Below are positions 1 to 5,229 of a stretch of 5,229 nucleotides of DNA, in pieces; position 1 is the stretch's first letter, and each line of letters begins with the position of its first letter. Made by a program: the position numbers and the translations under genes. Origin of the DNA: Pseudomonadota bacterium (GTDB taxonomy: Bacteria > Pseudomonadota > Gammaproteobacteria > Acidithiobacillales > Acidithiobacillaceae); the NCBI GenBank assembly GCA_021818125.1, contig JAKAFG010000148.1:1-5229 (forward strand), read 5' to 3'. Below the pieces are notes generated by a model. That model was not told the DNA's origin, made no database searches, and saw only the letters and a list, made by a program, of their open reading frames with translations.

Positions 1-3000
1 GGCATAAGCCTTGGCTACCCCAGCCGCGATGGTACCGACACCAGCCTCGGAGACCAGTTTGACGGAGACATAGGCCTGCGGATTGATCTGCTTGAGGTCA
101 AAAATGAGCTGCGCCAAGTCCTCGATAGAATAGATATCGTGGTGGGGCGGCGGACTGATGAGGGCGACACCTTCCTTGGCGTAGCGCAGACGGGCGATGA
201 TGCCGCTGACCTTATGCCCCGGCAACTGACCGCCTTCGCCGGGCTTGGCACCCTGGGCCACCTTGATCTGCAACTCTTCGGCATTGACGGCATACTCCGG
301 TGTCACGCCAAAGCGACCGGAGGCGATCTGCTTGATCTTGCTGACCTTGTTGTTGTGGTAACGGGCCGGATCTTCGCCGCCTTCACCGGAGTTGGAACGC
401 CCGCCGATGGTGTTCATGGCGATGGCCAGGGCCTCGTGGGCTTCGGGCGAAAGCGCACCCAGGGACATGGCTGCCGTGTCAAAACGGCGGGTGATGGCCT
501 CGATGGCCTCGACTTCACTGAGCGGAATGGGTTGTGCTGCGGTGCGCAATTGCAGCAGGTCGCGCAGGTTGGTGACCGGGCGCTCATTGACGAGTCCGGA
601 AAACACCTGATAGTCGGTATAGCGCCCTGATTTTACGGCTGTTTGCAGGCTCTGGACGACGTCCGGGTGGTAGGCGTGATATTCGCCACCATTGACATAT
701 TTGAGCAGACCACCGACAGACAGCGTCTTTCGTGGCAGGTAGGCGTCGCGGACCTGCTGGCGGATATCGCTTTCCAATATACTGAAGGAGGCGCCGCCAA
801 TCCGGCTCACCGTACCCTTGAAGCAACGTTCCACCACCGTCTGATCCAGACCGAGTGCTTCAAAAAGCTGGGTGCTGCGATATGAGGCGAGGGTGGAAAT
901 CCCCATTTTGGACAGGATCTTGTAGAGGCCCTTGTCGATGCCTTTGCGATAATTTTCCAGCGCCTTGAGGACCGTGACCGGCTGACTGAAGGCATGCCGC
1001 TCGGCCAGACTGCGGATGATGGCATAGCTTAGGTAGGGGTAGACAGCGGTGGCACCGTAACCGATCAGTGTGGCGAAATGGTGGGGATCGCGGGTATGGG
1101 CGGTGGCCACGACGATATTGCAGCGGGTGCGCAGGCCGGCATCAATGAGGGCATGGTGGACTGCACCTACCGCCATCAGTGCCGGGATATAGAGCCGATC
1201 GCGGTCCAGGGCGTGATCCGAGAGCACCAGGATAACGGCGCCGTGCCGCACCGCTTCGATGACTTGTTCGCAGAGGGCTTCAATAGCGCCTCCCAGATTG
1301 CTGTCCGCCGCGGAATAACAGAGATCAAAAGTCTGCCCGCGAAAGGCAGGTTCCGTGCGGCTGGTGAGGTCGACAAAAGTGGCATCGGAGAGCACCGGGG
1401 AGTGTACTTCAATGCGCCGGGCATATTCGGGACGCTCGGCAAACAGATTGCTCTCACTGCCGATGACCGTGTTGAGGGACATCACCAGGGCTTCACGCAG
1501 AGGGTCGATGGGGGGATTGGTGACCTGGGCGAATTGCTGACGGAAATAATCGGCAATATGCCGGGTCTGCCGCGATAAGACCGCCATGGGGGTATCGTCA
1601 CCCATGGAGCCGACCGCTTCCTGGGCGCCCTCGGCGAGGACACGAATCACCTGGTCTTCTTCTTCAAAGCTGACACCAAAGGCCTTTTCACTGACCAGCA
1701 GGTCGTTTACCGGCAGTGCGGGGGTGGTGTCGCTGTCGTCACTGTCGAGATGCTCAGCATACTGATCCAGCCATTCCCGGTAGGGGTGGCTGTTCTGGAT
1801 TTGCGCGTCGATGTCTGCCGACTCCAGGAATTTACCGGTGGCCATATCCACCGCCACCAGTTGCCCCGGCCCGACCCGGCCCTGCACGGCGATGTCGCGG
1901 TGATCGTAGTCAAAGACGCCCACTTCGGAGGCGATGTTGATGATCCGGTCTTTGGTGATGACATAACGGGCCGGGCGCAGACCGTTGCGATCCAGTGCGC
2001 AGGCAGCGATGCGTCCGGTGTTGAGCACCAGTCCGGCAGGGCCATCCCAGGCCTCCATGCGCATGGAGTGATATTCGTAGAAAGCGCGTAGGGCGGGTTC
2101 AATGCGCGGGACATTGTGCCAGGCCGGCGGCACCAGCAGGCGGATGGCCTTGAAGAAGTCCATACCGCCCTGCACCAGCAGTTCAAGCATGTTGTCAAGG
2201 CTGAAGGAGTCGCTGCCGCCGCCCACCGCGGGCAGCACTTCAGCCATAGGCAGCAGGTCGGATTGGAGTTGCGCCTCGCGGGCCTTGGCCCACAGACGGT
2301 TGCCCTGCACCGTATTCAACTCGCCATTGTGGGCGAGTATGCGGAAGGGTTGGCATAGCCGCCATTCCGGCCAGGTATTAGTGGAAAAGCGTTGGTGGTA
2401 GGTGACGAGGGCGGAGGCAAAGCGCGGGTCGCAGAGGTCGGGATAAAAAACGGGGAGATTCTCTGGCAGCACTAAGCCCTTGTAGCCGATGACCTGAGAG
2501 GAGCAGGTCACGGCAAAAAAACTGCTCTCGTCGACAAAGCGTTTTTCTACCCGCCGCCGCAGGCGATAGAGGAGGCGTTCGCGACTGTCCGTGTCCGCAG
2601 CGTCGGGGAGGTCCACAAAGGCCTGCCAGACTCCTGGCAGGCTCCCAAGGGCTTCATCGCCACAAGCGGCCAGGTCGGTAGGGACCTCGCGCCAGCCCAG
2701 ACATCGGAGACCGAGGTGTTGGGCTTCGGCATCCAGTGTCGTGCGGATTTCACCCGCAACTGCTTGGTCCTGTGGGAGAAAAAACTGGCCGATACCGAAA
2801 TGCTTGCCGAGAGTAATACCCCGATCGGTGGCGATAGCGCGAAAAAAAGACTCCGGCATTTGCAACAGCAGGCCGCAACCGTCGCCACTTTTGCCGTCGG
2901 CGGCTACCGCGCCGCGGTGGGTGAGGCGCGCCAGGGAGGTGATTGCCGTCGCGACAATGGCGTGACTGGCCTGGTTGTCCATCTGGGCAATCAGCCCGAA

Positions 3001-3048
3001 GCCGCAGGAGTCCCGTTCAAAGTCGGAGGAGTATAAGCTTTGCGTCAT
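1..3048 (-). CDS. gltB: Glutamate synthase [NADPH] large subunit, GltB, C-terminus cut by window edge
   Basis: GltB makes two glutamates from glutamine and 2-oxoglutarate, using electrons normally fed from NADPH by the GltD subunit; it acts in the cytosol in ammonia assimilation. The frame is open without interruption from ATG 3048 to the left edge (1016 codons; the family is usually about 1500). The N-terminus reads FERDSCGFGLI: Cys15 matches the amidotransferase nucleophile, exposed after removal of a 14-residue propeptide. The glutaminase domain (about 15-430) also shows THRG (43-46), GDGCG (55-59), RFSTNT (220-225) and HNGELNT (240-246). A central domain follows, with GSMGDDTP starting at 480 and NPPIDPLRE starting at 511. 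The FMN/synthase domain begins near 800 and shows MSLGALSPEAHEA from 861, SNSGEGGEDP (885-894) and KPGEGGQLPGHK (935-946). The rest of the FMN barrel, the 3Fe-4S cysteines and the C-terminal beta-helix lie outside. The start is supported by AGGTGA four bases upstream. No frameshift was found at the anchors checked. A ferredoxin-dependent form cannot be strictly excluded without the neighbouring gene. Confidence 0.96.
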   Translation of the reverse strand, partial: MTQSLYSSDFERDSCGFGLIAQMDNQASHAIVATAITSLARLTHRGAVAADGKSGDGCGLLLQMPESFFRAIATDRGITLGKHFGIGQFFLPQDQAVAGEIRTTLDAEAQHLGLRCLGWREVPTDLAACGDEALGSLPGVWQAFVDLPDAADTDSRERLLYRLRRRVEKRFVDESSFFAVTCSSQVIGYKGLVLPENLPVFYPDLCDPRFASALVTYHQRFSTNTWPEWRLCQPFRILAHNGELNTVQGNRLWAKAREAQLQSDLLPMAEVLPAVGGGSDSFSLDNMLELLVQGGMDFFKAIRLLVPPAWHNVPRIEPALRAFYEYHSMRMEAWDGPAGLVLNTGRIAACALDRNGLRPARYVITKDRIINIASEVGVFDYDHRDIAVQGRVGPGQLVAVDMATGKFLESADIDAQIQNSHPYREWLDQYAEHLDSDDSDTTPALPVNDLLVSEKAFGVSFEEEDQVIRVLAEGAQEAVGSMGDDTPMAVLSRQTRHIADYFRQQFAQVTNPPIDPLREALVMSLNTVIGSESNLFAERPEYARRIEVHSPVLSDATFVDLTSRTEPAFRGQTFDLCYSAADSNLGGAIEALCEQVIEAVRHGAVILVLSDHALDRDRLYIPALMAVGAVHHALIDAGLRTRCNIVVATAHTRDPHHFATLIGYGATAVYPYLSYAIIRSLAERHAFSQPVTVLKALENYRKGIDKGLYKILSKMGISTLASYRSTQLFEALGLDQTVVERCFKGTVSRIGGASFSILESDIRQQVRDAYLPRKTLSVGGLLKYVNGGEYHAYHPDVVQSLQTAVKSGRYTDYQVFSGLVNERPVTNLRDLLQLRTAAQPIPLSEVEAIEAITRRFDTAAMSLGALSPEAHEALAIAMNTIGGRSNSGEGGEDPARYHNNKVSKIKQIASGRFGVTPEYAVNAEELQIKVAQGAKPGEGGQLPGHKVSGIIARLRYAKEGVALISPPPHHDIYSIEDLAQLIFDLKQINPQAYVSVKLVSEAGVGTIAAGVAKAYA
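493..510. repeat. Two tandem copies of a 9-bp unit inside gltB
   Basis: GATGGCCTC occurs twice head to tail (493-501 and 502-510), in phase with the gltB reading frame, where it encodes Glu-Ala-Ile twice (VEAIEAIT, near residue 850). It keeps the frame and lies in a helix-like stretch before the FMN-domain motif MSLGALS. It is probably an ordinary coding coincidence or an old 9-bp duplication. Confidence 0.5.
2621..2642. repeat. Perfect 9-bp inverted repeat with 4-nt loop inside gltB
   Basis: GCCTGCCAG (2621-2629) and CTGGCAGGC (2634-2642) are perfect reverse complements around ACTC. The repeat lies about 410 nt into gltB and encodes the SLPGVWQAF segment of the amidotransferase domain. On the coding strand the stem is followed by CTTTG, which is too short a T-run for a convincing terminator. 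Confidence 0.55.
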
Positions 3049-3052
3049 ATCG

Positions 3053-3132
3053 TCACCTGGTTGTCACATCACCCTGTCGCCGGACTGCAAAGCAGGGCCG
3101 GGCATTATAACGCGCTCATGGGCACCATCCAA
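3053..3132 (-). promoter_or_regulatory. Predicted sigma70-type promoter and ribosome binding site of gltB
   Basis: On the minus strand a perfect TATAAT (3109-3104) is preceded, across exactly 17 bp, by TTGGAT (3132-3127), which keeps the TTG of the -35 consensus. Transcription should begin near 3097, giving a leader of about 50 nt. AGGTGA (3058-3053) lies four bases before the gltB ATG and is a good Shine-Dalgarno match. The -35 box begins only four bases after the dgt stop, so gltB appears able to be transcribed independently of the thyX-dgt operon. No rho-independent terminator separates dgt from gltB, so read-through may also occur. This is a consensus match only. Confidence 0.65.
3080..3101 (-). 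repeat. Imperfect inverted repeat at the gltB transcription start and leader
   Basis: The arms CCGG-(1 nt)-CTGC and GCAG-(2 nt)-CCGG surround a 3-nt loop, giving an 8-bp stem with a small internal mismatch. The repeat lies just downstream of the predicted -10 box and spans the likely start site near 3097. It could therefore act as an operator palindrome on DNA, or form only in part in the RNA. No run of T follows it on the minus strand, so it is not a convincing rho-independent terminator for dgt. A competing 5-bp pairing exists between CCCTG (3097-3093) and CAGGG (3076-3072). Function is unknown. Confidence 0.4.
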
Positions 3133-3136
3133 GGGC

Positions 3137-4309
3137 TCAAGCCTCGCCGTGTGGATCGAAGAGGCGGTCGTACTCGGCAATGGCAAAGCGGTCGGTCATG
3201 CCGGCCACATAGTCGGCAACGACACGCGCCTGGCGCTTCGCTGCACCGTCACACTCGTTGATGCGCGCCTGATATTTCAGCGGGAGCAGTCGCGGATCTT
3301 CACGCAGGGTATGAAAAAGTTTGCGTACCAGGCGCTTGGCTTTTTCCGCCTGACGATGCACCCGGGGGTGACGATACATGCGCTGAAAGAGGAAGTGTTT
3401 GAGGGTGGCGACTTCGTGGGCGATGGCTGGGCTGTGGGCGGCGAGGGGTTGCGGCGCGGCCCGCACTTCCGCAATCGTAGCGATGCCCTCTGCGGCAATG
3501 CGGCGCCGGGTTTCATCGACCAGATCGTGGATGAGCAGATTGATGAGGCGGCGGCCCGTTTCGTGACGCAATACGGTTTGGGAGGCTTCGGGATAGCGCT
3601 GGTATACCTCGGCAAAAATAGCCCCATACAGGGTGCTGGCGCAGAGTTCTTCCAGATTTAGCAGGCCGGCGCGTAAGCCATCATCAATATCATGGTTATT
3701 ATAGGCAATCTCGTCGGCGAGATTGGTAATCTGCGCCTCCAGACTGGGCTGGGTACCCTGCAGAAAGCGTTCACCGACATCTGCCAGATCGGCAGCTTTG
3801 CTTTTGGCGCAGTGCTTGAGGATGCCCTCACGGGTCTCGAAACTCAGGTTCAGGCCGGGGAAGTCGCCGTAGCGCTTTTCCAGGCGGTCCACAATGCGCA
3901 GGGACTGGATGTTGTGCTCGAAACCGCCGAGGTCGGCCATGCACTCCTGCAAGGCATCCTGCCCGGCATGGCCAAAAGGGGTGTGACCGAGATCGTGGGC
4001 CAGGGCAATGGCTTCGACCAGATCCTCATTCAGCGCCAGTTGGCGAGCGATGGCGCGACCCACCTGTCCCACTTCCAGGCTGTGGGTGAGGCGGGTGCGG
4101 TAGAGATCGCCCTCGTGATTCACAAAGACCTGGGTCTTATATTCAAGGCGGCGGAAGGCGCTGGAGTGGATGACCCGGTCCCGGTCGCGCTGAAAGGCGC
4201 TGCGACCGGCGGGCGGCTCTTCCGCATGTTTGCGGCCAAGACTCTGCGCAGGATCGGCGGCGTAGGATGCTAATCCCCCAGGCTGCCCCGGAGAGATTTT
4301 GTCAGACAT
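3137..4309 (-). CDS. dgt: Deoxyguanosinetriphosphate triphosphohydrolase-like protein (HD-domain dNTPase)
   Basis: This family hydrolyses dNTPs to the deoxynucleoside and tripolyphosphate in the cytosol, limiting dNTP pools. The protein is 390 residues, matching the short dGTPase-like class rather than E. coli Dgt (about 505). The HD-superfamily metal ligands are visible as His76 (in RTRLTHSLE), His105-Asp106 (in AHDLGHTPFGH) and probably Asp199 (in NLADEIAYNNHD). Other family blocks are FQRDRDRVIHSSAFRRLEYKT (about 39-59), GGFEHN (128-133) and a C-terminal AGMTDRFA segment. The protein looks complete. The ATG overlaps the thyX stop by 8 bp (ATGTCTGA) and has no good Shine-Dalgarno sequence, with only CCGGTC before it, so translation probably depends on ribosomes arriving from thyX. 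Its stop is followed within 4 bp by the gltB promoter. Substrate preference is not readable from sequence: short members studied elsewhere can act on several dNTPs and may be dNTP-activated. Confidence 0.93.
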   Translation of the reverse strand: MSDKISPGQPGGLASYAADPAQSLGRKHAEEPPAGRSAFQRDRDRVIHSSAFRRLEYKTQVFVNHEGDLYRTRLTHSLEVGQVGRAIARQLALNEDLVEAIALAHDLGHTPFGHAGQDALQECMADLGGFEHNIQSLRIVDRLEKRYGDFPGLNLSFETREGILKHCAKSKAADLADVGERFLQGTQPSLEAQITNLADEIAYNNHDIDDGLRAGLLNLEELCASTLYGAIFAEVYQRYPEASQTVLRHETGRRLINLLIHDLVDETRRRIAAEGIATIAEVRAAPQPLAAHSPAIAHEVATLKHFLFQRMYRHPRVHRQAEKAKRLVRKLFHTLREDPRLLPLKYQARINECDGAAKRQARVVADYVAGMTDRFAIAEYDRLFDPHGEA

Positions 4310-5150
4310 GACCGGACGATTTCTGTACTGCCGCAGGGTCAGCCGCAGGCGCGGATTCGTCTATTACCCGCTGCATGGTTTCGGCGAGCAGAGGCAGACG
4401 CGCGGCAAACAGCGCAAAGGCCGCATCGGCATATTCGCGGATTTCATACTGGGCATCTTTTTTGCGCCGCAGCTTGAAAAAGTTCATCAGGCTGCGGAAG
4501 TTGACCGTCCAGTAGACATCCGAGTAGGCGGCGACCGGCATCACGTTGCGCAGAAGCTCGCGGGCCCGGCCACGGTAAGGGTCGCGTCCGCCTTCTTTGG
4601 GACCGAGCTCGCCGCTTTCGCGCGCCAGATCAATGCGGCTGCAAGCCGCATTGTATTGCTGCTCGTACCAGGCAAAGAGCTGCGCCATCAGCGCTTCATA
4701 TTCGCCCATGGCAGCCTCGTCCAATACCGCAAAGCCATCCACCGTGCGCGCGGCGACATCGGGCACGTAGGCGATGGAGAGAGGCTTGCGATAGCGCATG
4801 GAAAACTCGTTCCAACTGGAAACGCGGTGTTTAACCCACTGGCGCAGCACAAAAATCGGTGCGATGAAGCGGAAGCGGAAGTATACGGTCTCGAAGGGTG
4901 TGCCATGCTGATCGCGCAGCAACTGGTAGAGCAGGGCGCGGTCGCGCTCCGAAAATTCGTGCCCGTTCCGGAGGCGCTGGTTGGTAGTGCTGATGCGCGC
5001 GGTGTTGATGATGGTGGCTTCGTCACCCCAGGTCTCTTCCAGCTCGATGAAACCGAAGTTGCCAATACGGCGGGTGCCGCCGGGGTTCAGCGCGATGCGT
5101 TGCGCCATTTCCTCTTGCAGCTCCGCGGTTGCTTTATTGATCTCATGCAT
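4302..5150 (-). CDS. thyX: Flavin-dependent thymidylate synthase ThyX
   Basis: ThyX converts dUMP to dTMP with methylene-tetrahydrofolate, FAD and NADPH, releasing tetrahydrofolate; it is the alternative to ThyA. Numbered from ATG 5150, the protein has 282 residues, longer than the usual 220-250. The signature reads QWVKHRVSSWNEFSMRY: family RHR-x7-S with Lys107 in place of the first Arg, then His108, Arg109 and Ser117. The substrate-binding half is well conserved against Thermotoga ThyX as I recall it. Arg201 matches its R147, Arg219 its R165, Asn223 its N169 and Arg228 its R174, within VNFRSLMNFFKLR followed by AQYEIREYA. An extra stretch, GELGPKEGGRDPYRG (180-194), precedes that half, and the last 20 or so residues are an Ala-rich tail. 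The frame also stays open upstream to TTG 5228, with ATGs at 5204 and 5156. I chose 5150 because GGAG lies seven bases before it and the upstream reading frame ends there with an 8-bp overlap. Confidence 0.93.
   Translation of the reverse strand: MHEINKATAELQEEMAQRIALNPGGTRRIGNFGFIELEETWGDEATIINTARISTTNQRLRNGHEFSERDRALLYQLLRDQHGTPFETVYFRFRFIAPIFVLRQWVKHRVSSWNEFSMRYRKPLSIAYVPDVAARTVDGFAVLDEAAMGEYEALMAQLFAWYEQQYNAACSRIDLARESGELGPKEGGRDPYRGRARELLRNVMPVAAYSDVYWTVNFRSLMNFFKLRRKKDAQYEIREYADAAFALFAARLPLLAETMQRVIDESAPAADPAAVQKSSGHV
4631..4653. repeat. Perfect 10-bp inverted repeat with 3-nt loop inside thyX
   Basis: CAATGCGGCT (4631-4640) and AGCCGCATTG (4644-4653) are perfect reverse complements separated by GCA. 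In thyX the repeat encodes part of the segment YNAACSRID, just before the insertion at residues 180-194. Neither strand carries a T-run after it, so it is not a standard terminator. It could form a stable hairpin in the mRNA, or be chance in GC-rich coding DNA. Confidence 0.6.
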
Positions 5151-5229
5151 GTCCATGCTCCATGAAGGCCTGAAGGGTTTGAGTGACAGCGGCCGGGGGG
5201 ACATCTCCGGTGCTGACCGCACTCCCAAT
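5143..5229 (-). CDS. C-terminal end of an unrecognised gene upstream of thyX
   Basis: Reading from the right edge, one minus-strand frame gives 28 protein-like codons ending in TLQAFMEHGHA and then TGA at 5145-5143. The stop overlaps the preferred thyX ATG by 8 bp (ATGCATGA), the same geometry as the thyX/dgt junction, which is the main reason to call it a gene. The peptide has a balanced composition (small residues, then an amphipathic QTLQAF stretch) but is too short to identify, so no function is proposed. The alternative is that this DNA is the N-terminal extension of ThyX from TTG 5228, or an untranslated leader. Confidence 0.45.
   Translation of the reverse strand: MGSAVSTGDVPPAAVTQTLQAFMEHGHA
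5158..5161 (-). promoter_or_regulatory. Shine-Dalgarno sequence that decides the thyX start
   Basis: GGAG on the minus strand sits seven bases before ATG 5150 but only one base before the in-frame ATG at 5156, so it fits the former and not the latter. The ATG at 5204 has GGAG directly abutting it, which is too close to work as a ribosome binding site. The TTG at 5228 is at the window edge, so its upstream context cannot be judged. Confidence 0.6.

Noticed and set aside
1707..2198. 163-codon minus-strand frame inside gltB
   Set aside because: It is same-strand but out of frame with GltB; the Trp/Arg/Ser/Cys-rich composition is typical of a frame shadow, and the GltB frame is continuous through it.
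1..3048. gltB as a pseudogene or frameshifted gene, because its whole length is not closed in the window
   Set aside because: Codon phase was checked at anchor motifs near 2328, 1620, 1518, 1218, 1068, 468, 408 and 246 and is the same throughout. The missing C-terminus is due to the window edge.
3085..3101. Sigma54-like GG...TTTGCA element in the gltB leader
   Set aside because: The GG and GC dinucleotides are 9 nt apart instead of the required 10, and the TGG of the -24 element is missing. The nearby TATAAT with a 17-bp spacer is a better explanation.
3080..3101. Rho-independent terminator for dgt
   Set aside because: The stem is imperfect, no T-run follows it on the minus strand, and it sits at the predicted start of the gltB transcript.
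2975..3661. 228-codon plus-strand frame spanning the gltB start, the promoter gap and the end of dgt
   Set aside because: It crosses two well-supported minus-strand genes and their promoter and has no recognisable domain, so it is an antisense shadow.
3692..4273. 193-codon plus-strand frame opposite dgt
   Set aside because: It is exactly antisense to the conserved HD-domain region, which explains the lack of stops.
4299..5165. 288-codon open frame on the plus strand opposite thyX
   Set aside because: It mirrors thyX almost end to end, its product resembles no family I recognise, and the opposite strand carries clear ThyX motifs. Long antisense frames are expected in GC-rich coding DNA.

Overview
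This window holds three recognisable genes and the tail of a probable fourth, all on the minus strand, so the order of transcription runs from the right edge to the left. In that order they are: the last 28 codons of an unrecognised gene (5229-5143), thyX (flavin-dependent thymidylate synthase, 5150-4302), dgt (HD-domain dNTP triphosphohydrolase, 4309-3137), an 88-bp gap carrying a good promoter, and gltB (glutamate synthase large subunit), which starts at 3048 and runs off the left edge after 1016 codons. Nearly every base is coding. The long plus-strand reading frames opposite these genes are antisense shadows.

The DNA is GC-rich (about 60% by eye). The GltB N-terminus, the short dGTPase-like Dgt and the gene style suggest a proteobacterium, perhaps a gammaproteobacterium or an Acidithiobacillus-like lineage. 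This is an impression from protein resemblance, not a classification. I see no insertion sequences, tRNA or rRNA genes, CRISPR array or phage genes.

The upstream gene, thyX and dgt look like one translationally coupled operon. Each downstream ATG overlaps the preceding stop by exactly 8 bp (ATGCATGA, then ATGTCTGA). ThyX makes dTMP, and Dgt-family enzymes hydrolyse dNTPs to deoxynucleosides plus triphosphate, so the pair reads as a deoxynucleotide-pool module. gltB has its own sigma70-like promoter just after the dgt stop and belongs to ammonia assimilation. Its gltD partner, if linked, would lie beyond the left edge.

The window looks like ordinary core metabolism, and I found no convincing new system. 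The points most worth a second look are a Lys in place of the first Arg of the ThyX signature (KHR instead of RHR), a short insertion in ThyX before the dUMP-binding segment, the paired 8-bp overlaps, a hairpin-containing gltB leader, and two strong short-loop inverted repeats inside coding sequence.
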